A DNA stretch of 19,360 nucleotides from Candidatus Merdimorpha stercoravium (GCA_018715295.1 DVLY01000094.1:1-19360), one strand, 5' to 3'; positions 7,152-15,864 are shown, numbered from the stretch's first letter. A program made the numbers and translations. The notes: generated from the sequence alone by a model not told the origin.

Positions 7152-8621
7152 ATGTCCAACTCCTCCAACAAAATAGTAGGCTTGGGTCTGACGTACGACG
7201 ACGTACTGCTGGTGCCCGCCTATTCCTCGGTTCTTCCCCGGGAAGTTTCCATCCAGAGCCGTTTCTCGCGCCGCATCACCCTCAACACCCCCGTCGTATC
7301 GGCCGCCATGGACACCGTTACCGAATCGGCGATGGCCATCGCTATGGCCCAGGAAGGAGGCATCGGCGTGATCCACAAGAACATGTCGCCCGAAGAGCAA
7401 GCCCGCCACATCACCGCTGTCAAACGCGAAGAGAGCGGGATGATCCTCAACCCCATCATGCTGCATCCGGACGCCACCGTAGCCGACGCCAAGAAATGCA
7501 TGCACGAGTATTCCATCGGCGGTATCCCGATCGTGGATGAAAACAAAAAACTCATCGGCATCGTTACCAACCGCGACCTGCGCTTCGAAAAACAGGCGGA
7601 CAAACCCCTTTCGCTGATCATGAGCACCCGCCTGATCACCTGCCCCATCGGTACCACCCTGGACCAGGCCGAGGAAATCCTCCAGCGCCACAAGATCGAG
7701 AAACTCCCCGTGGTGGATGCCAACGGCATCCTGCACGGACTGATCACCTTCCGCGACATCACCAAAGTCAAGACCCACCCCAATGCCAACAAGGACCGCT
7801 TCGGTCGCCTGCGCGTAGCGGCTGCCATCGGCGTGGGCCGCGAAAACCTGCAACGGGCGCGTCTGCTGGTGGAAGCCGGCGTCGACGCACTGGTGATCGA
7901 TACGGCGCACGGACATTCGGTCAATGTCATAAACATCCTGCACGAGGTCAAGAAGGAATTCCCGGAGATCGACGTGGTAGTGGGCAACATCGCCACGGGC
8001 GACGCCGCCCGCTTCCTGGTGGAACAAGGCGCCGACGCAGTGAAAGTAGGCATCGGACCGGGCTCGATCTGCACGACCCGCATCGTAGCCGGAGTAGGCT
8101 ACCCGCAATTCTCGGCCGTACTGGAGGTGGCTGCCGCTATCGAGGGCTCGGGCGTGCCCATCATCGCCGACGGCGGGGTGAAATACACCGGAGACATCCC
8201 GAAAGCCATCGCCGCCGGAGCTTCGTGCGTCATGCTGGGCTCGATGCTGGCCGGCACGCAGGAAAGCCCGGGAGAGACCATCATCTACGAAGGCCGGAAG
8301 TTCAAAACCTACCGGGGCATGGGATCGATCGAGGCCATGGAAAAGGGCTCGAAGGACCGTTATTTCCAGGACGGAGAGACCGACAACCGCAAACTCGTCC
8401 CCGAAGGCATCGTGGGCCGCGTACCCTACAAGGGCACCTTGTCGGAATCCATGCACCAGTTCGTCGGCGGATTGCGCGCCGGCATGGGATACTGCGGAGC
8501 CAAGGACATCGAAACGATGCAGCGCGAGGGCCGCTTCGTGCAGATTACTTCCTCGGGCATCCGGGAATCCCACCCGCACGACATCACCATCACCAAGGAA
8601 GCACCGAACTACTCCCGTTAA
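7152..8621 (+). CDS. guaB: Inosine-5'-monophosphate dehydrogenase
   Basis: This enzyme oxidises IMP to XMP with NAD+, the first committed step of GMP synthesis. The 489-residue length is typical. The N-terminus has GLTYDDVLLVPAYSSVLP, and the (beta/alpha)8 barrel is interrupted by two CBS domains (about 93-205: IGGIPIVDENKKLIGIVTNRDL and IEKLPVVDANGILHGLITFRDI) that sense purine nucleotides in this family. The catalytic loop GPGSICTTRI places the nucleophile at C307. Further on come the IMP-binding ADGGVKYTGDI, MLGSMLAG and the mobile flap with the Arg-Tyr pair (SKDRYFQ). The ATG at 7152 is preferred to a TTG two codons upstream. A consensus promoter lies 33 nt before the start, and a terminator follows 30 nt after the stop, so it is probably monocistronic. 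Nothing in it is unusual. Confidence 0.98.
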   Translation: MSNSSNKIVGLGLTYDDVLLVPAYSSVLPREVSIQSRFSRRITLNTPVVSAAMDTVTESAMAIAMAQEGGIGVIHKNMSPEEQARHITAVKREESGMILNPIMLHPDATVADAKKCMHEYSIGGIPIVDENKKLIGIVTNRDLRFEKQADKPLSLIMSTRLITCPIGTTLDQAEEILQRHKIEKLPVVDANGILHGLITFRDITKVKTHPNANKDRFGRLRVAAAIGVGRENLQRARLLVEAGVDALVIDTAHGHSVNVINILHEVKKEFPEIDVVVGNIATGDAARFLVEQGADAVKVGIGPGSICTTRIVAGVGYPQFSAVLEVAAAIEGSGVPIIADGGVKYTGDIPKAIAAGASCVMLGSMLAGTQESPGETIIYEGRKFKTYRGMGSIEAMEKGSKDRYFQDGETDNRKLVPEGIVGRVPYKGTLSESMHQFVGGLRAGMGYCGAKDIETMQREGRFVQITSSGIRESHPHDITITKEAPNYSR

Positions 8622-8651
8622 AAAAGCATTAAAAAGCGATAATTTTTACTT

Positions 8652-8690
8652 AAACGGCCGGCTTATTCCTGTGGAAAAGCGGCCGTTTTT
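8652..8690 (+). terminator. Intrinsic terminator of guaB
   Basis: AAACGGCCG (8652-8660) pairs with CGGCCGTTT (8680-8688), and the stem runs directly into a T-tract (8686-8690). The loop is about 19 nt. It lies between guaB and the next -7 box at 8702. Confidence 0.7.
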
Positions 8691-8701
8691 CAATTATTTG
8701 C

Positions 8702-8709
8702 TACATTTG
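8702..8709 (+). promoter_or_regulatory. Candidate -7 box for the periplasmic folding cluster
   Basis: TACATTTG matches the Bacteroidota -7 consensus, 36 nt before the double-parvulin start codon and just after the guaB terminator. No TTTG element is seen at the usual -33 distance, so strength is uncertain. Confidence 0.5.
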
Positions 8710-8745
8710 TTTCTTGTTTTGTTACCTAAAAAAACGATCCGTCAA

Positions 8746-10722
8746 ATGATGCGAATTACAAGAAATATTCTCATACTCTTCGCGATGGCTGCCTGTTGCC
8801 TCGCCGTCGAAGCAAAAAAGGCCGAACAACCTTTCGTTTCGATAGACGGCAAGATGTACTATCCGCAGGATTTTTTCAACCCCTATTTCGAAGCCTACCT
8901 CCAAGCGGAGGACAAAGCGGCTCTTACCCCGGAAAAATACCTCGACACCTTCATCGACAACATCGTATTGTACAACCAGGCTCGCGCCCAGGGCATCGAC
9001 ACCCTGGCTTCCCTGCGCCGGACGGTAACCAACTACACCAACTTGACCATCGCACCCTACAACATCGATTCGAAAGCGCTCGAACACCTCGCGCGTGAGG
9101 CGGCCGACCGATCGAAAGAAGACGTACGGGTATCGCACATCCTGGTGCCTGTCCCTTGGTATGGGTTTGAAAAAGACACGCTGGATGCCCGCGCCCGGAT
9201 CGACTCGGTCTACCGGGCGCTCCAATCCGGCACTGCGTTCGACACGCTGGCCGTGAAGATCAATCCCGGCGGGAGCACCGGTGATCTGGGCTTCGTAACG
9301 GCATTCCAACTGCCTTACGCCCTCGAGACCGCCGCTTACCAGACCCCGGTGGGCGAATTCTCGGCTCCGGTGCGCACCGAATTCGGCTACCACATCGTCC
9401 ACCCGATCGAACGCCGTCCGGCACGGGGAATGGTCGAACTGGCGCACATCCTGGTGATGCGCAAAGGTTCCGACTCGCTCGACACCCAAGCCTTGGCCGA
9501 CATCCGACGTGCTTACAACCGGCTGAAAGAAGGCGACAGTTTTGCCGATGTAGCGCTCAATTACACCGAAGATGCCGCCACCCAAGCCAACGGGGGCTAC
9601 CTTGGCTTTTACGGCATCGGGGAACTGCTGCCCGAGATCGAAGATATGGTCTTTGCCCTCGAACCGGGACAAACGACCAGCATCCTCGCCCTTCCGGACT
9701 GCTGGGAGATCATCCAGGTAGTAAGCAAAGTGCGCAACGACGATTACGAAGCCCGGAAAGATTTCCTGAACCAACAAGCCCTCTCCGGCGACCGATTCAC
9801 CCCCGCCCGCAGAGCCTACGCTGAGGACAAACTGAAGAACTACCCCTTGAGCGTCGATTCCCTGCAATACGAAGCCGTGGTCGAGACCCTCTCCAACATG
9901 GGCTTCCTGTGGGGAGAATGGAAAAGCGGCTATGTCGAAAATGCCAACCAGCCTCTTTTCACCCTGGGGGACAGCACCTTTACCACGAGCGATTTTTACA
10001 ACTCGCTCATCTACGACATGGACAAATACGACGAACGTTCGGAATTGCGCCAAATCGTCCAGGACAAATTCAACGATTTCGCCAGTTCGATGGCCTTGGG
10101 CATGTATGTTCGCGATCTGCCCCAAACCGACAAACGTATCCGATCTTCGGTCGAAGAGTTCCGCCGCAAAGCCATCATCCAAATGCTGACCGACAATTTC
10201 TGCGCCGAGCGTTTGAACGAGGTCGATCCCGATACCTTGATGGCACTCTACAACCAGGACACCACCCGCTATATGTGGGGACAGCGGGCCCATTACCAGG
10301 TTGTCATGTGTCGCGATGCCGCCACCGCCGAGCGTGTCCGCCAGATGATGCAACAGGGGAAAGACTACCGGGAGGTCCTCTCGCAGCTCAACAGGGGTCT
10401 GGCTTCGGTAGCCGAAGGGTATGAACTCACCGAAGAGACAGCCAAAGTTTTCAAACCGGACTTCGAGATCCGTCTCGGTGCTTCGGACATCATCCAGGAA
10501 GGAGACAATTATTTCGTCTTCAACATCCTGGAAATCCTCCCTCCGCAACGGAAAACCTACGACGAAGCCCTCGGGGAGGTTCGGGAAGATTACTATGCCC
10601 TGTGTGCCGAACGCTATCCCGCCCTGCTGCGCAGAGGACATTCGGTCGAAATTTACAAAAAACAGCTGAAGGCTTTGGAGAAAGCCGTGAACGCCGAAAA
10701 GAAAAAACGCGGTATCGAATAA
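8746..10722 (+). CDS. Exported peptidyl-prolyl isomerase with two parvulin domains
   Basis: A 658-residue periplasmic folding factor of the PpiC/SurA/PpiD type. The N-terminal hydrophobic stretch (RNILILFAMAACCLAVEA) is a signal sequence; cleavage after VEA is likely, though C17 in MAACC leaves a lipoprotein possible. Residues about 30-120 resemble a SurA_N chaperone segment. Two parvulin domains follow: one with SHILV at 130-134 (domain about 125-215, with GGSTGDLGF and EFGYHIV) and one with AHILV at 233-237 (about 228-325, with GGYLGFYGIGELLPEIED). The last 330 residues are helical and charged, without a domain I can name. I chose the ATG at 8746 because the longer frame from GTG 8671 would run back through the terminator and promoter. 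The following gene begins 32 nt later. By homology it should assist outer-membrane protein folding. It is not a PpiD orthologue in layout. Confidence 0.88.
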   Translation: MMRITRNILILFAMAACCLAVEAKKAEQPFVSIDGKMYYPQDFFNPYFEAYLQAEDKAALTPEKYLDTFIDNIVLYNQARAQGIDTLASLRRTVTNYTNLTIAPYNIDSKALEHLAREAADRSKEDVRVSHILVPVPWYGFEKDTLDARARIDSVYRALQSGTAFDTLAVKINPGGSTGDLGFVTAFQLPYALETAAYQTPVGEFSAPVRTEFGYHIVHPIERRPARGMVELAHILVMRKGSDSLDTQALADIRRAYNRLKEGDSFADVALNYTEDAATQANGGYLGFYGIGELLPEIEDMVFALEPGQTTSILALPDCWEIIQVVSKVRNDDYEARKDFLNQQALSGDRFTPARRAYAEDKLKNYPLSVDSLQYEAVVETLSNMGFLWGEWKSGYVENANQPLFTLGDSTFTTSDFYNSLIYDMDKYDERSELRQIVQDKFNDFASSMALGMYVRDLPQTDKRIRSSVEEFRRKAIIQMLTDNFCAERLNEVDPDTLMALYNQDTTRYMWGQRAHYQVVMCRDAATAERVRQMMQQGKDYREVLSQLNRGLASVAEGYELTEETAKVFKPDFEIRLGASDIIQEGDNYFVFNILEILPPQRKTYDEALGEVREDYYALCAERYPALLRRGHSVEIYKKQLKALEKAVNAEKKKRGIE

Positions 10723-10754
10723 CCGAAAACGCCGTTTTGCATACGATAGCGACC

Positions 10755-11705
10755 ATGAAAAACCTTTGGGGAGCAGCGATCGGACTTGCCGTGGCCTCCG
10801 CTTTTTCCTGCGGATGCGACCGGATAAAAGGTTACGTGTCTACCCTGCGGGGCGACGACCGCAACCCGCCGGTAGCACGCGTGTACGATACATATCTCTA
10901 CCGCAGCGACCTGCACCACATCGTCCCCAAAGGATCCTCCCCTCAGGACAGCGCCGCTATCGTCTCCCGCTACATCGACGCCTGGATCACTCGCCAACTG
11001 ATCCTCAAGACGGCACAGATGAACATGCCGGAAGGCGATCTGGAAAAAGAAATCGCCGACTTCCGGGAACTGCTGCTCACCGGGCGGTACGAACAGAAAA
11101 TCATTTCCGAGCGGCTCGATACGCTGGTGGCCGAGTCGGACATCGAGGAGTATTACCAGGCCAACAAAAACAACTTTATCCTGGACAAGGACATCCTTTG
11201 CTGGTCTTACCTGCCGATCACTTATTGCGACGAGGCGCTGCGCAAAAAACTCCGTACGGCTTTCGCCCGGGACAAGGCTCCCTCCGACTGGACCAAGCGC
11301 CACAAAAACCCCGACGGTTCGACCCTGCCCTGGAATTGGGAAGCCGGCGTGGAAGAGGCCATGAAAGAGGCTTCGTACAACGCTCCGCTTATCCGGGATG
11401 AATGGACCGAATTGGAAACCTTGACAGGGAAATACGAAACGGACGAGGATTTTGCTGCTTCTGCCGCACAAAAAAAAGGTTACTCCTTTGTGGCAAAAAA
11501 TACCGATGGTGTATATTTGGGCCGCGTTTCCCAATACCTGCGACGCGGCGCACAGGCTCCGATAGAGTATGCCCATCACCAGATCAAAAGCATTCTCTTG
11601 AACCGCCGCATGGCCGAAACACTCCGTCAAGCCAACGCTGAACTGAGACAACAAGCAGAAGAAAACCAAAAAATCGAAATATTCGACCTCCATGAAGATA
11701 AATAG
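10755..11705 (+). CDS. SurA-like lipoprotein without parvulin domain
   Basis: A 316-residue protein. The signal sequence ends with ASAFSCGC, so C19 or C21 may be lipid-modified. After it, VARVYDTYLYRSDL and IVSRYIDAWITRQLILKTAQMNM resemble the N-terminal chaperone module of SurA-type proteins, where a short beta hairpin is followed by helices (ESDIEEYYQANKNNF is a typical element of these). No HILV/GGDLGWF-type parvulin signature is present, so prolyl isomerase activity is not expected; that is inference from missing motifs. The C-terminus again has SurA-like elements (VYLGRVSQYLRRGAQAPIEYAHHQIKSILLNRR) and a charged tail. Its 3' end overlaps the surA start by 14 nt, which suggests translational coupling. 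The frame is open upstream from 10602, but that part lies inside the neighbour, and ATG 10755 gives the signal sequence. Homologues next to surA are usually called hypothetical or peptidylprolyl isomerase. Confidence 0.8.
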   Translation: MKNLWGAAIGLAVASAFSCGCDRIKGYVSTLRGDDRNPPVARVYDTYLYRSDLHHIVPKGSSPQDSAAIVSRYIDAWITRQLILKTAQMNMPEGDLEKEIADFRELLLTGRYEQKIISERLDTLVAESDIEEYYQANKNNFILDKDILCWSYLPITYCDEALRKKLRTAFARDKAPSDWTKRHKNPDGSTLPWNWEAGVEEAMKEASYNAPLIRDEWTELETLTGKYETDEDFAASAAQKKGYSFVAKNTDGVYLGRVSQYLRRGAQAPIEYAHHQIKSILLNRRMAETLRQANAELRQQAEENQKIEIFDLHEDK

Positions 11706-13128
11706 ATTTGCACTTGCCACCGCCGCATTTGCTTGCCTGGCACTTCAGGCCTCCGCGCAACAAACCCCTGCAGAACAAGCCGCAGCTGACACGCTCGAAC
11801 AGGTACAAGATACCCTGCCGCCTCGTTCTCCCCAAGCGTACAAGATCGACGGAGTAGCCGCCATCGTAGGCGACGACGCCGTGCTCGAATCGGACATCGA
11901 GGGAGCCTATACCCAACGACAGATGAACGGCGAATACCTGGACGAGAGCGACAAATGCAGCATCCTCGAACAGTTGATCACCGACAAGATGCTGGCCTAC
12001 CAGGGACAGGTGGACAGTCTGGAAGTTACCGACAGTGAAGTGAGCAACCAGGTAGCCCAAACCATCGAACGGCTGGCTTTGAGTGCCGGATCGGTCAACA
12101 AGATGCTGGAGCTCTACCAGAAACCCGACGAAGAAACGATGGCGGCCGACCTGACCCCCATTATCCGCTCGCAGGCCTTTGCCACTGCCATGAAAAAGGA
12201 ACTCATCGGCGACCTCAACCCTTCGCCGGAGGATGTCCGCCGCTTTTTCAACCGCATCCCCAAGGACTCCCTGCCGGTATTCGAGGAGGAGTTTGAACTG
12301 GCCACCCTCGTGCTGCGCCCCAAACCCAGCCAGGAAGCCATCGACGAAGTTGTTAACCGCCTTACCCAGATGAAAAAGGACATCGAAGCAGGCACGTCCG
12401 ACTTCCGCATGATGGCCATCCTGTACTCCGACGACGCCGGTTCGGCTTCCAACGGAGGTGTCTATGAAAACGTGAGCAAGGGGCAGTTCGTCAAACCGTT
12501 CGAGGCGGCCGCTTTCAACCTGGACGAAGGCGAAATCTCCGATCCGGTCGAGACGGAATACGGCTACCACATCATCCAGGTACTCAAACGCCGGGGCGAA
12601 CAACTCGACCTGCGCCACATCCTGATGAAACCCAAACTCATGCCGGATGACTTGCAAAAAGCACAAGCCCGCATGGACAGCATCGTAGCCAAAGTCCGCA
12701 CCGGAGAATTGAATTTCAACGATGCCGTCAAACGTTTCTCCCAGGACGAAGCCACACGTTACAACAACGGCAACATGCTCAATATGTACACCGGCGAAAG
12801 CGCTTTCAAGGTAACGGAACTCGACCGCAACCTCTACTACGCGGTGAGCAACCTCCAGGCCGGACAGGTGTCCGATCCGGTCTTCATCGAGGACGGCCGC
12901 TCGGGCGACTATTACGCCATCTACTACGTACGCAAACACAGCCAGACGCATACCGCCGATTATTCGCAGGATTTCGACAAACTCAAGACCCTCGCCAAAC
13001 AGGAGATGGAGGACAACATCATCAAGGAATGGGTCAGCAAAAAATCGAAAGAAATCTTCATCCACATCAACGACGACTGGAAGGATTGTCCTTTTCTTTC
13101 CGAGTGGCAAAAAGCCCAGCGAAACTAA
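11692..13128 (+). CDS. surA: Periplasmic chaperone/peptidyl-prolyl isomerase SurA
   Basis: A 478-residue periplasmic chaperone for unfolded outer-membrane proteins. A clear signal peptide (RFALATAAFACLALQASA, cleavage before QQTPAEQ) precedes a SurA_N segment (about 50-195: IDGVAAIVGDDAVLESDIEGAY, ILEQLITDKMLAYQGQ). Two parvulin domains follow: the first about 198-300 (FELATLVL, SNGGVYENVSKGQFVKPFE, ETEYGYHIIQV) and the second about 305-410 (LRHILM at 307-312, EATRYNNGNMLNMYTGESAF). The C-terminal helix (about 445-478) completes the SurA order of N-P1-P2-C. P1 has ATLVL where active parvulins have HILV, so its catalytic His is missing; P2 keeps it, as in E. coli SurA where only one domain is active. 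The start overlaps the previous gene by 14 nt. mutL follows after 48 nt. Confidence 0.92.
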   Translation: MKINRFALATAAFACLALQASAQQTPAEQAAADTLEQVQDTLPPRSPQAYKIDGVAAIVGDDAVLESDIEGAYTQRQMNGEYLDESDKCSILEQLITDKMLAYQGQVDSLEVTDSEVSNQVAQTIERLALSAGSVNKMLELYQKPDEETMAADLTPIIRSQAFATAMKKELIGDLNPSPEDVRRFFNRIPKDSLPVFEEEFELATLVLRPKPSQEAIDEVVNRLTQMKKDIEAGTSDFRMMAILYSDDAGSASNGGVYENVSKGQFVKPFEAAAFNLDEGEISDPVETEYGYHIIQVLKRRGEQLDLRHILMKPKLMPDDLQKAQARMDSIVAKVRTGELNFNDAVKRFSQDEATRYNNGNMLNMYTGESAFKVTELDRNLYYAVSNLQAGQVSDPVFIEDGRSGDYYAIYYVRKHSQTHTADYSQDFDKLKTLAKQEMEDNIIKEWVSKKSKEIFIHINDDWKDCPFLSEWQKAQRN

Positions 13129-13176
13129 CACCTTCTTTCACGTCATAAACACCTCTTTCCGCCGGGAAACATCCTC

Positions 13177-15054
13177 ATGAGCGACATCATCAAAGTACTG
13201 CCGGACCACATCGCCAACCAGATCGCTGCAGGCGAAGTGGTACAACGCCCCGCTTCGGTAGTGAAGGAGCTCATGGAAAATGCGGTCGATGCCTCCGCCA
13301 CGCACATCATTGTCTCCGTCCGTCAGGGAGGTCGGCAACTGATCAAGGTTACGGACAACGGTTGCGGGATGAGTCCCACCGATGCCCGCAACAGTTTCCT
13401 GCGGCATGCCACCTCGAAAATCTCCTCGGCCGAGGATCTTTTCCACCTGCATACCAAAGGTTTCCGGGGCGAAGCTTTGGCCTCCATCGCCGCCGTCGCC
13501 CAAGTCGAGCTGACCACACGCCGGGCGGAAGACGAACTGGGCGTGCGCATCTGCATCGAAGGCTCGGAGTACAAAAAAACGGAATCGCTCCCGGCAGCCG
13601 TCGGCACGACCCTGGCGGTAAAGAACCTGTTTTTCAACATCCCTGCGCGGCGGAACTTTCTCAAATCCGATACGATCGAATTTTCCCGCATTGCCGACGA
13701 ATTCGTCCGCGTGGCTCTCGCCCATCCCGAACTGGCTTTCGAGCTGTACCGGGACGATACGCTGGTGCACAAACTTTCCCCTTCGGGATTGCGCCGACGG
13801 ATCGTTTCCATCTTCAAGTCCAATACCGACAACAAGTTGGTCCCGGTCGAGGAAAATACCGACATCGTCAAGATCGGCGGTTTCGTCTACAAGCCCCAGT
13901 ATGCCCGTGCCAAGGGAAGCGAGCAGTTCCTGTTCGTCAACCGCCGTTTCGTCAAGAGCCCCTATCTGTCCAGCGCGGTATTTTCCGCCTTCCAAGGGCT
14001 GATCCCCGAACGGCACTACCCGGGCTATTTCCTCTACTTCGAGATCGACCCGGCACGCATCGACGTCAACATACACCCGACCAAGACCGAGATCGGGTTC
14101 GACGACGAGCGGACCATCTATTCGTTCCTCCGGGCTGCCATCCGGCATTCGCTGGGGCAGTACAATGTGCTGCCTTCGATCGACTTTTCGCAGGATCCGG
14201 AGATAAACCGCATCCTGGATCATCCTTCGGACCATCCGCAGCAGCCACGCATCCTCTTCGACCCTTCGTACAATCCTTTCGCGGAAGAGGCCTCCGGGGT
14301 CGGCGGCGGGCAAGCTTCCGGTCGCGGGGGCGTTGCCCCCGCGACCGGAAGGCTTGCCCGCCCCGCCGACCCGGAGGCACAGGACGCCTTCCCGGACTTC
14401 CCCATCGACCCGGAACGGGAAGACTTTCCCCCCGAGACCCAAGGGCGTCTCTTTGCCGCCGACAGCCCGCAGGACGAAGCCCCCTCCCCCACCTCGGACA
14501 AACGATACACCCTGATCAACGGCCGCTACATCCTTACCCATATCAAAACGGGCATCCTGCTGGTGGATCCGCTGCGGGCGCATTGGTGCATCCTGTACGA
14601 AAAATTCCTGCGGAGCGTCCGTTCGCGCGGTTCGCTCTCCCAGCAAATCCTGTTCCCGATCACCCTGACCTTGAGCCCTTGGCAGATTCCGCTGTTCGAT
14701 CAAGTCAAGGACGAACTCTCCAGCGCCGGATTCCACTTCGAACCCCGGGACGGCGAAACGGTACGCATCCTCGGCATTCCGCCCGGAGTGGGAGAAGGGC
14801 AAGCCGAAAACCTGGTCTTCTGCGTGCTGGACGACTACAAAGCCGAACGCCCCACGGGAGAAGCCCTGGAACGAAACATCGCCCGCAGCCTTTCCCGCGC
14901 CCTGCGGATGTCCAAACCCGAAACACTCACCCAGGGGGAGATGGAAACCCTGATCACCGACCTGTTCGAGTGCGAAGAACCGGCTCTGTCCCCCAACGGA
15001 AAGCCGACGTTCGTCAAAATAGGCCTGGACGAACTCGAAAAGAAATTCGACTGA
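13177..15054 (+). CDS. mutL: DNA mismatch repair protein MutL
   Basis: A 625-residue protein that couples MutS mismatch recognition to downstream repair. The N-terminal GHKL ATPase (about 1-330) has all motifs: IAAGEVVQRPASVVKELMENAVDA, DNGCGM, GFRGEALASIAAVA and the IPARRNFLK loop. The transducer contains FVNRRFVKSPYL and NIHPTKTEIGF. A linker of about 345-425 follows; 373-400 of it are encoded by a palindrome (14291-14377). The C-terminal dimerisation domain begins near LINGRYILTHI. Its endonuclease motifs are not intact: the DQHA(x)2E(x)4E site reads DPLRAHWCILYEKF, and the C-terminal CPHGRP-like site reads SPNGKPTF. By motif it should lack nicking activity, like other Bacteroidota MutL I recall. 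ATG 13177 is the family start. surA precedes by 48 nt and a rhomboid gene follows by 10 nt. Confidence 0.96.
   Translation: MSDIIKVLPDHIANQIAAGEVVQRPASVVKELMENAVDASATHIIVSVRQGGRQLIKVTDNGCGMSPTDARNSFLRHATSKISSAEDLFHLHTKGFRGEALASIAAVAQVELTTRRAEDELGVRICIEGSEYKKTESLPAAVGTTLAVKNLFFNIPARRNFLKSDTIEFSRIADEFVRVALAHPELAFELYRDDTLVHKLSPSGLRRRIVSIFKSNTDNKLVPVEENTDIVKIGGFVYKPQYARAKGSEQFLFVNRRFVKSPYLSSAVFSAFQGLIPERHYPGYFLYFEIDPARIDVNIHPTKTEIGFDDERTIYSFLRAAIRHSLGQYNVLPSIDFSQDPEINRILDHPSDHPQQPRILFDPSYNPFAEEASGVGGGQASGRGGVAPATGRLARPADPEAQDAFPDFPIDPEREDFPPETQGRLFAADSPQDEAPSPTSDKRYTLINGRYILTHIKTGILLVDPLRAHWCILYEKFLRSVRSRGSLSQQILFPITLTLSPWQIPLFDQVKDELSSAGFHFEPRDGETVRILGIPPGVGEGQAENLVFCVLDDYKAERPTGEALERNIARSLSRALRMSKPETLTQGEMETLITDLFECEEPALSPNGKPTFVKIGLDELEKKFD
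14291..14377. repeat. In-frame palindrome within the mutL linker
   Basis: A perfect 16-bp stem (14316-14331 with 14335-14350) closes on GTT and continues outward with a few bulges to 14291 and 14377, giving about 40 base pairs over 87 nt. 87 is 29 codons, so the element is in frame. It codes the Gly/Ala/Arg/Pro-rich residues of the linker around SGRGGVAPATGRLARP. All six reading frames are open across it. The position is the flexible linker, where extra residues cost little. Confidence 0.85.
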
Positions 15055-15064
15055 AAAAACAAAC

Positions 15065-15844
15065 ATGAGTTACAATACCTTCCAACCGGGGCGCTACCAG
15101 ATGCTGCCCGAGATGACCAAATACCTGCTGGTGATCAACGGCTTGATATATCTGGCCACCTACGTGTTGTCGAATACCCCCCTGCGCCCGTTTTTCGAAT
15201 CGCTCGCCCTCTACCAACCGGGCACTCCCGACTTCCACCTGTGGCAGATCTTCACCAGCGTGTTCATGCACGGGAGTTTTCTCCATCTGTTTTCCAACAT
15301 GTTCTCCCTGTGGATGTTCGGAGCGGTGATCGAAAACATTTGGGGCGGAAGGCGCTTTCTGACCTATTACCTGGTTACTGCCGTAGGCGCGGGAGTGCTG
15401 TACCTGCTGGTCAACCAGATCGAAATCGGGATCGCCGCTGGAAAACTGCTCTCCGAAGGCGCTCCGCAAGCGCTCCTGGACGCACTCCGGAAGACCTCGG
15501 ACCTCGACGTAGCCAACAGCCTCATCGCCCAGACAGGCATCCCCTTGGACGGCGATCTGCTGAGCAAATACTACTGGACCGTGCATTCGAGCGTCGTAGG
15601 AGCTTCGGGGGCCGTCTTCGGCATCATCCTGGCCTTCGGCATGATGTTCCCCAATTCACTGATCTACCTCTATTTCGCCATCCCGATCAAGGCCAAATGG
15701 TTCGTGATCGGCTACGGCGTATTCGAATTTATCTCCGGCATATCCGGCATCCAAAGCGGCATCGCGCACTTCGCCCACGTGGGCGGCATGCTCTTCGGCT
15801 ACCTGATGATCCGGTACTGGAAAAAACGCGGAATCTTCCGATAA
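15065..15844 (+). CDS. Rhomboid-family intramembrane serine protease
   Basis: A 259-residue inner-membrane protease that cleaves substrates within or near transmembrane helices. Six transmembrane segments are visible, beginning with KYLLVINGLIYLATYVLS. The loop/TM2 signature HGSFLHLFSNM gives H69, H73 and N78. The catalytic Ser is S181 in GASG and the catalytic His is H238 in AHFAHVGG. An insertion of about 60 residues (117-176: NQIEIGIAAGKLLSEG through LLSKYYWTVHSS) separates TM3 from TM4; it is hydrophilic and partly helical and is absent from GlpG-type enzymes. It starts 10 nt after mutL and is followed by the prolyl-tRNA editing gene after 20 nt, so mutL, rhomboid and editing genes look like one transcription unit. 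Substrate unknown. A mutL-rhomboid arrangement is common in Bacteroidales as far as I recall. Confidence 0.93.
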   Translation: MSYNTFQPGRYQMLPEMTKYLLVINGLIYLATYVLSNTPLRPFFESLALYQPGTPDFHLWQIFTSVFMHGSFLHLFSNMFSLWMFGAVIENIWGGRRFLTYYLVTAVGAGVLYLLVNQIEIGIAAGKLLSEGAPQALLDALRKTSDLDVANSLIAQTGIPLDGDLLSKYYWTVHSSVVGASGAVFGIILAFGMMFPNSLIYLYFAIPIKAKWFVIGYGVFEFISGISGIQSGIAHFAHVGGMLFGYLMIRYWKKRGIFR

Positions 15845-15864
15845 CCCACCCATTTCACTGCGAC

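Noticed and set aside
8671..8745. Upstream GTG start for the double-parvulin protein
   Set aside because: It would place coding sequence in the guaB terminator and the promoter, and it would bury the signal peptide.
8722..10641. Long minus-strand frames opposite the double-parvulin gene; similar ones opposite surA (11584-13131) and mutL (13138-15066)
   Set aside because: Each is the shadow of a confident plus-strand gene in GC-rich DNA; none has a plausible domain or start context.
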